36,000 nt of DNA from Prorocentrum cordatum (GCA_963575745.1 CAUYUJ010015730.1:64001-100000); one strand, 5' to 3'. Numbered from the stretch's first letter, positions 20,292-31,360 are shown. Notes: a model not told the origin generated them from the sequence alone. Numbers and translations: made by a program.

Positions 20292-21225
20292 GTTGGGGTG
20301 GATACACCTCTAATCGGATACTATCATGGGTGGATGTACTCCCACTGAATTCCGAATAACGGGGGACACCTTTTTAATGAGAATCAAGTCGGGGTGGATA
20401 CACCTCTAATCGGATTCTAGTAGGGGTGGGTGCACCTCTAATGGGATTATATGAGGAGTGGATCCACTTCGAATCGGATTCTATTAGGGGTGGATACACC
20501 TCTAATAGGATTCGATTAGGGGTGGATCGACGTTTAATCGTATTCAATCAGGGGTGGATACACCTCTAGTGGGACTCTAGCAGGGGTGGGTACACCTGTA
20601 GTCGGATTCTATGAGGGGTGGGTACACTTCTAATGGGATCCTAGTAGGGGTGGGTCCACGTCGAATGAGATTCGAGTAGGGGTGTGGGTGTGTACCTTTT
20701 TCATCGGATTTCTGTTAGGATTTACTTAAGGGTGGGTACACCTCTACCAGGATTCTATTCGACTGGTTTCACCTCGTAGGGGGGGTACACCTTTAATGCG
20801 ATTCAATTAAAGGTGGATGCGCCTCTACTGCGATTCTATTAGGGGTGGATACACTTGTAGTAGGATTCTATTAAGGGGTGGGTACACCTCTCATAGGATC
20901 CTATCAGAGGTGGATACACTTCCAATCGGATTCTATGAGAGGTGGACACACCGGTAATATGATTTCATCCGCGGTGGATGCACCTCCAATGCTATTCTAT
21001 TAGGGGTGGATGCATATTTAATAGGTATCTATCAGGGGTGGATACACCTCTAATAGGATTCTAGCAAGGGTGGATACACCCCGAGTGGGATTCTATTCGG
21101 GGTGGGTGCACTGTAAATCGGATTTTATCGGGGGTGGACAGCCTTCTAACCGGGGTGGGTACACCTCTAGTAGGATTCTTTTAGTGGTGGACACACCCCT
21201 CATAGGATTCTAGTAGGGGTGCGGA
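20292..21225 (+). repeat. 33-bp minisatellite, nearly 30 units
   Basis: The unit is GGGGTGGATACACCTCTAAT followed by a GGATTCTATTA-like half. About 930 bases are covered, with single changes and a few truncated units. The core GGTGGATACACC can form a small hairpin in every unit. There are few long open frames here. Confidence 0.88.
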
Positions 21226-22120
21226 GGTGCGGCGCGGTGCGGTGCCCCCCCCCCATGCGCCGATGGGGTTTCTGAATGCCGGTGTTTCTCCTGTGTGGGA
21301 CGACGGGCCCAGGAAGTTTTTGTTGCCTTGTTGTTGCCTTGTTGTTGTGGTTGGTGTGGTTGTTGTGGAACATTATTTATTCTAAAGAATAATTATTGTT
21401 GGGCCCCCTGGTGCGCGCCCCCCCTGCGCCGCCTAGGCCGCAGCTACATTTTCATCATTTTCGTGAGGAAGCCTCAGAAAAGAGGGTGTGTACAGGATCC
21501 GGTTGTTTTGTTGTAATCCGCTTTCCCTTGCAAAAAACAATAGAAAATGACATTTCTTGTTCTAATATAATCAAATTTCAAGAATCCCTTGCAAAAAATA
21601 AGGTAAAGTGGACATTCGCGCGCGCAAGACGAAATCCTTCCAAAACCTTAGTGTTCGCAGCGATTTTAACATAAAAACATCAAAAAACCAATGGTTTTTC
21701 AACAAAAAATTGTCAAAATCTCATCCCGCGCGCTCTTGCGGATTCGTAGGAAACCCAACACTTTTTAAACATTTCTGTCAAACGGGCTTTTGCGAGCAAC
21801 TTTTTCGAACTTCTGCGACAACGGTTGCGCACCTGCCAGGGCCATCATCCCTGTCAAATAATACCATGCGGGACACATTCGTTTTTTCTTCGCGCGCGCA
21901 CGCCGAAATCTCCAAAAACCATTGGGCTTCTTCAGGGCAAACCATCGGGACAACCATCGAGACAACCATCGGGACAACCATATCCTCTCTCTCTTGTGTA
22001 TTCCCACATCCCTCAGGAATTTGCCCTAAAGATGTGATCAACTATCTTGTGAGTACGTATCATGTGTATCATGTGTATCATGTACCATATGCATCATATG
22101 CAACAGATGTTCTGTGGAAG
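21226..22120. other. AT-rich unique island
   Basis: The lower GC here stands out. A small palindrome, TTATTCTAAAGAATAA, sits near 21378-21393. Two related stretches start TTCGCGCGCGCA (21613 and 21889), each followed by CGAAATC. A 12-base unit ATCGGGACAACC repeats at 21946-21982. A + open frame (21608-22126) crosses the region, with no domain recognised. Confidence 0.45.
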
Positions 22121-22205
22121 GCTTAACAACTTCTGTGGGTTAACAAGGCTTAACAACTTCTGTGGGTGTACGAACGTAGGCTTAACAACTTCTGTGGGTG
22201 TGTAC
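22121..22205 (+). repeat. three copies of GGCTTAACAACTTCTGTGGG
   Basis: Three near-perfect units sit at about 22121, 22148 and 22180, with spacers of 7 to 12 bases. Confidence 0.85.
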
Positions 22206-22407
22206 TCCACGCCAGTGTAGTAGCCACGGTCGTCCGCAGGCCACGAAGTGAAGTGTCCGAACGTCATAGGGCGGGAAGCTGGGTGTGGGTGGTGGCGAAG
22301 AGTCGTGTGGATATTTGGTAGAGCTTGCACTGCCCCCCCACAAAGTGGGGGTATTGGCTGGCGTCGCATGAAAACCCTGGCACTGGTGAGAACACTGAGC
22401 GTTCGGG

Positions 22408-22540
22408 TAAAGTGATTGTTGTTGTTGTTGTTGTAGTTGTTGTTCTTGTCGTTATGGGTGGTGCTGTTGCTGTTTGTGCTGTGTGTGCTATTGTTGGTGT
22501 TGTTGTTGTTGTTGCTGTTGCTGTTGCTGTTGTTGTTGGT

Positions 22541-22571
<31 letters not shown>

Positions 22572-22632
22572 GTGTTGTTGTTGTTGTAGTCGTTGTCGTT
22601 GTTGTTGCTGTTGTTGTTGTTGTTGTTGTTGT
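22408..22632 (+). repeat. GTT microsatellite
   Basis: TTG triplets with TGC variants. Open frames of poly-Val, poly-Cys or poly-Gln are ignored. Confidence 0.85.
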
Positions 22633-22639
22633 TCGTTTT

Positions 22640-23640
22640 CGTTTTCGTTCGTTCGTCGCTGTCGCCCGTCGCCGTTGATTTGTTCGTCGTGTGTTCTCGT
22701 CGTCTTCGTCGGTCGTGGCCGCCCTCGTCGTCGTGTGCCGTCGTTCGTCGTCGTCGTTCGTCGCGCCGGGCGTCGTCGCCAGCAGCCTCCGACGTTGTCG
22801 CGTCGAGCACCGGGCACAGGAGGCCCGAGAAGCGCTGCGGGCTGTCTGCTGGGCGCCTCGGAGGGCCGGGTCTGCCCAGGCCTCCGGAGAGCCGTGCCGA
22901 GGGCTCCTCGGGACCCGTGCGGGGCCCTCCGCAGGCCCTCGGCGACCTCGGGGGGCACCTCGCCCTGGCTCGTGCCGCCTCCTCCGGTGCGATTCGATGT
23001 CGACCGATGCGATTCGACGGCGGATGCCGCTCGGGATGCCGAGCTTTTGAGTGGAGGCTTACTGGCCTGCCGATTTCCGCCGATGCGACCTCTGCCGGCT
23101 CGGCTGCCGATGTCCGCCGATCCGATTCCTTCCGATCGCCGATCCGACTTGCCGATTCGATTCTGGGCTCTCTTGCCTCTCGAGACCACGGAACGACGAC
23201 TGTCGTCCTCGTCGTTTGTCGTCGCCGTCCGAGGTCGCTTGTTTGTGGTCCGCTGTACGGAGGCGGGTTTGGGGTCGAGATTCGAGGTTCATGTGGTGGC
23301 CTCCGGGAGGCTTCTCGTAGCCACAGCCTGGGCTTCCTTGTAATATTTGTCAGCACACCCCAGGAGAGGTCGGGGGAACGATTTTTTAAGGGTGGGTCGT
23401 CGGCGTCGTCTTCTTTATCGTCGGCGCAAAGCCGATAAGTGAGTCCGCCGTCAAAACCAGGCTTGGAATCAGCCTGAGCATGCCCAGGAGGAGAATGGCC
23501 GCGCCTGGCGTCAAAGGAGAATGAAGAGGGAGACGAGGGGCAGATGAGGAGGAGGAGGAGGAGCGAGAGCAGGAGGAGGCAGACGGAGGAGGGCGACAAC
23601 ATGAACGAGGACGAAGGGGAGCAGGAGGTCGACGACGGCG
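22640..23640. other. intron 5, GC-rich mixed sequence
   Basis: A GTC/TCG-rich part (22640-22780) is followed by mixed sequence. A degenerate array of GCCGATNCGATT runs from 22988 to 23170. GAG-rich purines lie at 23540-23640. No gene was recognised in the overlapping open frames. Confidence 0.4.
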
Positions 23641-24209
23641 GCAGGAGTCATCCGTGAAGATATTCGCTGATCTTTTGTTCAAAGAGACTCTTGGAGCCAC
23701 GCTTCAGGAATACAACTCAGTATCGGGTGGGGAGGATGGGGTTGGGAGAAGTGAGGATATCCTTACCCGTAGGCGGCCCAAGGTATCATTCACTGCATCC
23801 GGGCGCTACTGCTCATACCCTTCATCCTCCCAACACGCTGCACGTTTGGTTGACGACCCCTCGTTTGAGCGATGCTGCAGCCTTCCCCGGGCACAGGCCC
23901 CCCCCCAGAGCATCAGCCGAGCAAGCTGGCTTTGCACCCTCGTGCCCTGCTGGACTCTGGGCGTGTGCCGGCGTCCCCACGACAGGGCCGCCGAATCTGG
24001 TGATGGCGATAGCGACAGTGGCTTTGGCCGACGCGTCCAAGCCCGGCGGCGTGCAGAACCCCTTCTTCCCAACACGATCATTGTTCTCCTCAATGTTGGA
24101 GCCCTCTTGGGGCAAGTTCGGGAGCTCTCGGTGTCCCTTTTCGGGGCCCTCCTGGGGGGCCCCTTGGAACCATCGTCGAGGGCATCGATCACCAATTCGT
24201 TTGGGGAGG
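23641..24209. other. intron 5, mixed sequence
   Basis: A short + stretch (KIFADLLFKETLGATLQEYN, 23657-23716) looks protein-like, but I found no clear acceptor-donor pair or family. Otherwise nothing was seen. Confidence 0.3.
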
Positions 24210-24402
24210 GGGAGGAGGAGGAGGAGGAGGAGGAGGAGGAGGAGGAGGAGGAGGAGGAGGAGGAGGGGGGGGGGAGGAGGAGGAGTAGGAGGAGGAGGAG
24301 GAGTAGGAGGAGGAGGAGGGAGGAGGAGGAGCAGGAGGAGGAGGAGGAGGAGAAGGAGGAGGAGGGAGGAGGTGGAGGAGAAGGAGGAGGAGGAGGAGGA
24401 GC
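24210..24402 (+). repeat. GAG microsatellite
   Basis: About 190 bases of GAG/GGA triplets with a few GTA and GCA variants. Confidence 0.85.
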
Positions 24403-24429
24403 CCGACACATATCTTCTGGGAGCCCTCT

Positions 24430-25145
24430 CTTGAGCTCGTGAGGCCGTTTTATACTGCCTATGTGCTCTTCGGAGGCTCTCTCTGGCGATCTTGAGGCCA
24501 CCTTGCGGCCTCGGAGGCCCATGGGAGTGGGAAGCCCCAGCGCACTCAAAGCCTGCGCCTGTAACTTCAGGCTTCGCCTCTCGGGGTCTCTCTTTTGGAC
24601 GCTTCGTGGCCACTCGGAGCAGTTTTGGGGTGGTCCACGTGGCCTCTCGGAGGCATGCTGGAGGACATCTTGAGCCATCCGGGGCGCCGCCTTGGAGGCC
24701 ATCTTGTTCCATCTGGCGCCACCTTGTAGGCATCTTGGCCCAGAATCCTCCCACGGATGTCCCCGAGATGGCACAGTCTTCCAAGCACAGAGGGCGTCTT
24801 GATGGTTTCGGCTGTGAACGAACAAAACAGCATCGATTAGCTTTGCCCCTCCCGGGACTGAAACGTCCCCTCTTGGGGCTCTCTTGGGGTGCTCTTGGGG
24901 CCCTCTTGGAGCCTTCCTGAGATCCCCGGGAGCTCTCTTGGGCGATCTTGAAGCCGTCTTGCAGTCCCAGAGGCCCACTGGACGCGAAACGTGTTTGAAT
25001 GATTTGTGGATCTTGTCGGCATCCTTGGGACGCTTCGTGGCCACTTGGAGCCATCTTGGAGTGGCACTGGGGCCTCTTCGAGGCATGCTGAAGGTCATCT
25101 TGGACTACCTTGTGCCATCTTGGAGGCCATCTTGGCCGCTCTACT
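24430..25145. repeat. GGCCATCTTGGAGCC minisatellite, block 2
   Basis: Degenerate units of about 20-25 bases carry ATCTTG(G/A)(A/G)GCC, GCTCTCTTGGGG and CTTCGTGGCCACT. Two sub-blocks (24470-24740 and 24920-25140) share order and can be aligned, so a larger duplication is likely. Related to 18640-18865. Confidence 0.6.
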
Positions 25146-25449
25146 AATGTCACGGCACCGTATGTGTTGCCGCGGCCTCTAGTGTCGAGCGTCGTCGGTC
25201 GTCGTCTTCGCTCTGGAGCCCGCCTAGGAAGGGGGAGCCGCAAAATCTAGGGGCAAGGGGGGCGGGAGTTGGAGAGGGGTGCAAACTATAGGGGCAAGAG
25301 GGGCGACGAAGGGGAGAGGCGCACACGGAAGACGCAGGGGGCAATGGTTGGCAATATTGGTGAAGCAGAAATGGCAGGGATGCAGGGCATCGGTCCTGCA
25401 GCATGCTTCTGCCCCTCGGGCCTGACAGTGGGAGCACGCCCCCCCCGGC
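25146..25449. other. intron 5, mixed sequence
   Basis: GGGGCAAGAGGGGCGA-like short repeats occur at 25248-25320. No gene was seen. Confidence 0.35.
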
Positions 25450-25660
25450 GGGCGCCCTGCCCGACGTCGTCGTCGTGGACGCCCACCGTCGGCTGACGTC
25501 GTCCTCGTTGAGCGTCTTTGTTTGTCGTCTTCATCGTGGCCGTCGCTGTCACCGTCGTCGCAGTCGCGCCGTCGCCATCGCCGTCGCCGTCGACGCCGCC
25601 GCCGCGTCGTCGTCGCCGTCGTCGTCATCGTCGTCGTCGTCCCGCGGCCGCCTGCCAACA
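25450..25660 (+). repeat. GTC microsatellite, impure
   Basis: GTC/GCC triplets in several runs. Confidence 0.75.
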
Positions 25661-26204
25661 ACGGACGGCCTTCGCCGATGAAGGGAAGGCCCGATCAACC
25701 GCGGGGACGCGAGGAGAGTCGCGTTTCGCGCGTCGCGGGCCTGACCAAGGCGGCTGTCCTTCGAGGGGGGCGGCAGGAGGACGCACTGGCGCGAGGATAA
25801 TCCTGCGTCGCGCATCGCGGGGCGCACTGCGCGTAGCCAGGTTGCCTAGGAAAAGACCCCCGATGGAAACAAGTCCTTTTTGCCAAGCGAAGAACAGTGC
25901 AGTATACGGCCGGACCAGGGGATCTGATCGAGGTCTGCTCGGGGAGGGTACCCTGATGTTCTTCGTGTATGGTGGATGTTCTTGTGCATCCTGTGGGAGG
26001 GTACCCTCGAGTTGTCTCTGGTTTGGGGTGTTTTGGCCAGCGGAGGGTCTCATGTTCTTGAAGGATGTTCTTCTATCCGAGGTCCGACGGTAATATTGTT
26101 CGCCATCGGGGGACGCTTGTCCCAGGACGGTTCGGAAGGTTCTACCCCCCCGAGTGCCGCCGTAGGAGTAGACATGGCTGAGCCCGCTTGGGACAGCTTT
26201 CCCC
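25661..26204. other. intron 5, mixed sequence
   Basis: GATGTTCTT repeats three or four times (25956-26070) and GAGGGTACCCT occurs twice (25944 and 25998). No gene was recognised. Confidence 0.35.
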
Positions 26205-26385
26205 CTGGCGGGGCTGGGACGAGGAGAAATTCGTTTCAGAGCTTTCCAGAGCGCTCTCAGAGCGCTCTGGAACGCTCTGCGAAGGGCGCAGTGCCCGAGA
26301 CGTTCTCCAGAGCCACCGGATCTCAGAGATCCTCGATTTATCCTCACCCGATGTTGTCCTCGCCTTTGCTTCGTCTGGGTGTGAA
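26205..26385 (+). mobile_element. MITE-like element with GACGAGGA ends, copy 1
   Basis: This shares, in order, GGGACGAGGAGA, GAGCGCTCTGGAACGCTCTG, TCCAGAGCCACCGGATCTCA, ATCCTCACC and TTCGTCTGG with the copies at 28505-28655 and 28908-29060. No coding content. Confidence 0.65.
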
Positions 26386-26489
26386 CACGAGCATTGGGGG
26401 GCGCAGGTGGGGCTCCCGGTGGGGGCGGAAAACGTGTGATGGGTGCGTGCAGGAGTGGGCATGCGGAAGGAAAGAAGAGGCAGGGAGGC

Positions 26490-26672
26490 AAGGAGGAGGA
26501 GGAGGAGGAGGAGGGGGAGGAGGAGGAGGAGTTGGAGGAGGAGTTGGAGGAGGAGTTGGAGGAGTTGGAGGAGGAAGAGGAGGGGGAGGAGGAGGGAGTT
26601 AGAAGAGGAGGAGGAGGAGGAGGAGGAGGAGTTGTAGAAGTCCTTCGCCTCCTGCTCCTCCTCCTCCTTAGA
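26490..26672 (+). repeat. GAG/GGAGTT microsatellite with CTC end
   Basis: GGAGGAGTT units pass into GAG triplets. A short CTCCTC run (26650-26670) after it gives a small inverted repeat. Confidence 0.75.
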
Positions 26673-27520
26673 AGCGATTGAGGGGGTTCATTCGGCGAGC
26701 ATCCCCCCCTCCATCGATCGGCGGCGAGCGAGGGGGAGACCTTTCGGGTTCAAGGTTAGGTTTTCGGACGTGTTCGTCGGTTCTCGGCGGCTCGTCCAGC
26801 CTCGCGATGCCTGCCAGCAGCTGCGCCTCGCCGGGGGCGTTCCAGAGGTGCCCGGATCGTTCCGAACGGCCGTCGGAGGCCCGAGTTCTGATCCAAAGCC
26901 AATTTCGGCGGTGCGCCTGGGAGGGGAAGGGAGAAGGAGGAGGCCTGCTCGGAAGGCGGCGGGGCTCGTCAGAAGCCCCTCGCGAGAGGTTGTATGCGTC
27001 TTCGGGAGGGAAGGCTTAGAACATGTTTCGGGAGGCCAGAGGACTTCCGAGCCTCCTGAGAAGGCCCGCCCCCTCTCACTTCCCCCCCCTGGCCAAGCCT
27101 GGGGGGGCGATAGGATGTTTTCGGTACTGCGTGGTCATGGTTCCTCTGTTCAGTCGCTTCACGGACTCCTCTGGCCCGTGTCGCGTCATCGTTGACATTT
27201 GCTCGTGTCGAGAAGAGCGCACGGCCCAGAGGGGAGATTACCTGTGAAAGCGAAGCGACACCGGATGAGCCCACGCAGCACCCAGAAATGGTCAGCTTGG
27301 TGCCCTGTTTGAGGCATCGCCCAAGCTTCACCATCGAAGCCCGAGCAACAACTCCGAGCACAGTGAATGACTACCACCACCAAGATCGAGAATAATCAGC
27401 GATGCGATTTGGTGCAGTTTTGCTCTGGTGAAAAGCCCGCAGTCCCCCTCCCGCCGCCAACGGCAACCGGACTACCCCCTCTCTCTTACGGACCGGAAAA
27501 GACTTCATCGAAGCGCGCGC
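26673..27520. other. intron 5, mixed sequence
   Basis: No repeat array or recognisable gene. Open frames on both strands are short or Arg/Ser-rich. Confidence 0.35.
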
Positions 27521-27577
27521 GGTGGTGGTGTATAAAATTTTGGTTACCAAGAGGAGCGATTTTTATACACCACCACC
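27521..27577. repeat. perfect 17-bp hairpin
   Basis: GGTGGTGGTGTATAAAA (27521-27537) and TTTTATACACCACCACC (27561-27577) are exact reverse complements with a 23-base loop. Confidence 0.9.
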
Positions 27578-27716
27578 AAGAAGTGCTGTTTCTGCTTCAG
27601 GAACTCCCCATGCCGCGGCGCCTGCGAGCTGCGCCGCGCTCCTTTTCGCCGTGGCGTCGCAGCATCGTCTGGCATGACCCTGCCCCTAACCCTTCTTGCG
27701 GTAAGTTACTGTTGCG

Positions 27717-28022
27717 GGCGGTGGTGGTGTATAAGAATTAGCCTCGCAAAAACGCGAGACGTCAAGGATCGTTGAAAACATGCATATGTTTATGCTCTGG
27801 GGAACTCATGGGAGCATCTTGGGTGAGTATCTCGGCGAGTCTGGGGGTCTCTTGGAGGCCTCTGTGGGGCTTCCTGGCGGCGTTTCGGAGGCTGCCTTGG
27901 GGCCTCCTGGGGACTGCCTAGCCCCACCCGTCCTGCTCGAGCGCGCGGGGGAAAACGCCAGCCCTGGGCAGCCTGAGCCGAGGAATGGCTGATACGGCGG
28001 AAATTTATACATGACCACCGCC
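27717..28022. mobile_element. MITE-like segment with GGCGGTGGT ends
   Basis: GGCGGTGGTGGTGTATAA starts it at 27717 and the reverse complement of its end (28003-28022) is GGCGGTGGTCATGTATAA. The ends match those of the nearby hairpin at 27521-27577, so a family is likely. The inside is GC-rich with no gene. No clear target duplication. Confidence 0.55.
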
Positions 28023-28051
28023 TGGAGAATCAATGTTCGGGGATCTCGGCA

Positions 28052-28112
28052 GGCGGTGGATATGGATGTATTCGGGCCCCTGGGAGCCCAAATATATCCA
28101 TATCCACCGCCC
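28052..28112. repeat. 20-bp hairpin GGCGGTGGATATGGAT
   Basis: GGCGGTGGATATGGATGTAT (28052-28071) pairs with ATATATCCATATCCACCGCC (28093-28112) with one mismatch. The loop can pair further through GGGCCC/GGGAGCCC. A lone half, GGCGCTGGATATGGATAAAT, follows at 28140-28159. Confidence 0.88.
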
Positions 28113-28180
28113 GCTGGGGTACCAGGACGTCGGTTCCCAGGCGCTGGATATGGATAAATCCCCGCCTCGCAGAGGACGCC

Positions 28181-28490
28181 TCTCCCGATCCGTGGACTCC
28201 GACCGGTGATGCCTCCCAGACATCCCAGCTGGCGCTCTCGTCACCGTGAGGAGGCGGCTGACTGGGATGTCGGGGAGGACTTCTCTCCCGATCCGTGGAC
28301 TCCGACCGGTGATGCTCCCAGGCATCTCAGCTGGCGCCCTCCTCACCGGGAGGAGGCGGCTGACTGGGGATGTCTGGGAGGACTTCTCTCCCGATCCGTG
28401 GACTCCGACCGGTGATGCCTCCCAGGCATCCCAGCTGGCGCCCTCCTCACCGGGAGGAGGCGGCTGACTGGGGATGTCGGGGAGACGCTC
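28181..28490 (+). repeat. 103-bp tandem repeat, three copies
   Basis: TCTCCCGATCCGTGGACTCC starts units at 28181, 28284 and 28387, a period of 103 each time. Units 2 and 3 differ at only a few bases. Each holds a CCTCCTCACCGGGAGGAGG palindrome. Confidence 0.92.
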
Positions 28491-28504
28491 CTCGGGCGGG
28501 CCGA

Positions 28505-28655
28505 GAACCAGGGTCGCCCCTGAGCATTCCAAAACACACTCACAGCGCTCTGGAGCGCTCTGGCGCGCGGCGCGGCCGCGGCGCCCGATACAGCCTCCAG
28601 AGCCGCTGGATCTCAGGGATCCCCGATGCACCCCAGTCCTACAGCCAAGACGCTG
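28505..28655 (+). mobile_element. MITE-like element, copy 2 (diverged)
   Basis: This keeps the CAGCGCTCTGGAGCGCTCTG core and CTCCAGAGCCGCTGGATCTC of the family. Its ends are poorly kept. Confidence 0.55.
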
Positions 28656-28907
28656 GAAGAGGAGCAGTTCGGGTCCGGAACGGGCTCGCTGTGCCTTGGG
28701 CCTTTCCGTGGTAGTTCTTCCAGCCCTCGTGCATTCAGGCTCCTGTGGTGCCAACATGGGATTCGTTCCTTGTTTAGCGTTATTTCGGCAGCCCGACCGT
28801 ATGCTGTCCCGCTCCTGGCCTCGGTTTCACGTGCAGGGGGGCGGAGTAGCGGACAGACCGAGCAGCCCGCGCAGAGAGACCGCCCCCAGCAGCGCTCAGA
28901 CGGGGCC

Positions 28908-29060
28908 AGGACGAGGAGATGTCCGTTCGATAGCGTTCCCGAACGCTTTCAGAGCGCTCCAGAACGCTCTGAGAAGACCGCGGCGCCCAATACATCCTCC
29001 AGAGCCGCCGGATCTCAGAGTTCTCGATGTATCCTCACCTGGGTTCATCCTCGTCCTGGC
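28908..29060 (+). mobile_element. MITE-like element, copy 3 (best ends)
   Basis: The left end GCCAGGACGAGGA (28907-28919) is the exact reverse complement of TCCTCGTCCTGGC (about 29047-29059). The core has GCGTTCCCGAACGC and GAGCGCTCCAGAACGCTC, both partly palindromic. Matching sequence continues a little past the right end in copy 1, so the true ends are uncertain. Confidence 0.65.
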
Positions 29061-29460
29061 TTCGTCTCTGGCGCCTGGGACCCCGCGGCGGCGCCTCCAG
29101 CGCCGCCCCTGGCGCGCGGAGCGCGCCAGGGAGGGGGGCCCAGTGCGGATCCAAGAGATCCGCGCGGAGTGAGTCAAGTCCATCACGTCGAGATCCAAGA
29201 GATCATGCCCGCGCAGATCCAAGAGGCCATGTCGAAAGTCAATGTGCGTGCCGTCTTCTGGCTTCGTCGAACTGGGCATGGCCAGCGTGAGCGCGTCGCG
29301 CCCTGCGTGCCCGCCCCAGTCCGGGCTCGACCTCGCGCCGCCCCCTCCCCGGCGTGGCGCCGCTCGCGCGCGGGCCGATGGGGCGTCTGGCGGGGCCCGT
29401 CGCGCTGCTCGCCGCCCTGAGGAGCGGCGCGCGGCCCCGCGCGGCTGCGTCGTCGTCCTC
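29061..29460. other. intron 5, GC-rich mixed sequence
   Basis: AGATCCAAGAG repeats at 29150-29225. Open frames are Ala/Arg/Pro-rich on both strands and were not recognised. Confidence 0.35.
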
Positions 29461-29995
29461 TCTCCCTCGGTCCTCGTCTTCGTCCTCCTCGGTCCTCGCC
29501 CTCCCCTCCCTCCCTCCCTCCTCTTCCATCCTCCCTCCTCGTCCCTCCTCGTCCTCCTACACCCTCCTCGTCCTCCCCCCTCCCTCCCTCCCTCTCTCCT
29601 CCCTCCCTCTCTCCTCCTCCTCCTCCTCCTCCTCCTCTCCCTCCTGCTCCTCCTCCTCCTCCTCCTCCTCCTCCTCCTCTTCCTTCTGCTCCTCGTCCAC
29701 CACCCTCCTCCTCCCTCCTCCGGCCCTCCTCCCCCCTCCAACTGTGACACGCTCAACCTGCTTTACACCACCCGTCGTCGTCACCGCCGCCGCCGCGTCT
29801 CCGTCGTCGCCGCCGTCGACGCCGTCGTCGTTGTCGTCGCCGTTGCCGTCGCCGTCGCCGTCATCGTCGTCGTCGCCTTCGTCGGGTCGCCGTCGCCGTC
29901 ATCGCCGTCGTCGTCGTCGTCGCCGCCGGCGCCGCCGCCGCCGCATCGTCGTCGTCGTCGTCGTTGTCGTTGTCGTCGTCGTCTGGGCCATAACG
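29461..29995 (+). repeat. CTC then GTC microsatellites
   Basis: CTC/CCT-rich pyrimidines (29461-29745) and GTC/GCC triplets (29770-29995). Poly-Ser, poly-Leu and poly-Asp frames are ignored. Confidence 0.8.
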
Positions 29996-30069
29996 CGCGT
30001 AGTGCCCCCCCTCTCCCCTCATAACGTAACGCTCCCCCCGCCCCCCATTGTGCACCTCCGACACTGCCG

Positions 30070-30290
30070 TTGTGATGCTCGTTGGCCGCTGTGTTGCTTG
30101 CAGGCTACTTAGACGTTCACGGGCTAGCGTGGCGTTGACAGGCTCATTGACCGTGCACGTGGACATGTTGTTGCGCTCGCAGGCTACTGTCGCACATGCG
30201 GGGTCTGGCAGGTTTTTTTCCGCACGCGCGCGGGGCTCGCGCGGCAGTCTGGTGCTGGCAGGGCCGCGAGAGTTGTGGCTGCGGTATTGG
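30070..30290 (+). repeat. degenerate repeat of about 36 bp, block 1
   Basis: Units share TTG(C/T)GCTCGCAGGCTACT. A related block is at 31090-31260. Confidence 0.5.
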
Positions 30291-30319
30291 CGTAGCAGTA
30301 ACAGTAATACGTACCAGGA

Positions 30320-30730
30320 GGAGAAGGAGGAGGAGGAGATGGAGTTGGAGGGAGGGTGGAGGGTGACGGGATGTCGTCGTAATCGTCGACGTGGTAATCG
30401 TCGTGGTGACCATTGTTGTGATTGTCGTAATTGTCGTCGTCGTAATGGTCTTGTTCGTCTTAGTCGTAGTGATAGTCGTCGTCAGTGTGTGGTCGTCATT
30501 GTGACCGTCGTCGAAACAGTTGTAGTCGTCGTAGTCTTTGTAGTCGTCGCGATAGTCATCGTAGTTAGTCGGCGAGAGCGTCGTCGCGATCGTCACCGTG
30601 GTCGTCGTCAGGTGGCCGTCGGGATCGGAGTCGTAGCAGTCGTCCTGGTTGGCGTTGTCTTCCTGAGTCGTAGCCGTCGCGATCGCCGTCACGATCGTTG
30701 TCGTAGCTCTCGGCGTCATATTTATAGATC
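30320..30730 (+). repeat. impure GTC/GTA triplet tract
   Basis: GTCGTAGTCGTC-like triplets with many changes extend over about 400 bases. Confidence 0.7.
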
Positions 30731-31090
30731 GTCGGTGGCTGTACGCTTGTGCATTCTGCTCGGTTGCACCTGAAGTTCTTGAGCAGGAGGTGTTCTGAGG
30801 GTCGAAGAACATTTGCATCAACATCACGTCTCGGAGATCCTCGGAGATTCGAGGGATCGGCGTTGGGCACCCCTCCCTCGCGTGCTGAGCGCAACGGGGG
30901 CGGCGTCGGTTCTCGTCGTCGTCCGTCCCGTTTTTCTTGGAAAGGTTCTGAAGGTCGTCGTTGCCGCGGCCGCGCGCAGCTCGAGCATCTGGCTTCGGTT
31001 AGCCCAGAGCTGAGGTCAAGCGGATACATTTGACTTGAACGTATTCGAGGATCGAGGATCCAGGCTCGAGGTTGGCAGCGTGACCAGCAG
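30731..31090. other. intron 5, mixed sequence
   Basis: Contains the CGAGGATCGAGGATCC motif at 31046-31061. No gene was recognised. Confidence 0.35.
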
Positions 31091-31360
31091 GGCGTTTATC
31101 CGAAAGGCTTGCGCTATTCTGCCACGCGGTCATCGCAAGTACAGTCAGTTGCTCACAGGCGCGCCGCTGTGCTCACAAGCTACCGGGTTGCCAACAGAAG
31201 TGTTGTCGTGCTCTCGCAGCTGTTCACCCATATCGTGCGTGCTTGCAGGCACCATTGTTGCCCGCCCTCTCCTTCGGGGCAAGGGGCGCCCAGACCCCTC
31301 TCAGAAACCGTTCCTACAACAGAATTGCAATCATCGGATAGGTTGTGGCGTATACACAAA

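Noticed and set aside
22094-23602. 502-codon minus-strand open frame
   Set aside because: Half is poly-Asn/Ser from a GTT microsatellite and the rest Arg/Pro-rich. There is no domain.
24640-25140. CTTGAGCCATC-like strings resembling part of a dinoflagellate spliced leader
   Set aside because: They are units of a minisatellite and match only a few bases; the full leader was not seen.
23806-25243. Two overlapping minus-strand frames of over 400 codons
   Set aside because: They cross the GAG tract and the ATCTTGG minisatellite and contain repeats such as DGLQGG/RGPQ. No family resemblance.
27531-27536. TATAAA as promoter
   Set aside because: It lies in the arm of a perfect hairpin with no gene start nearby.
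29354-30112. Open frame starting with a transit-peptide-like N-terminus
   Set aside because: It passes directly into CTC and GTC microsatellites and has no domain.
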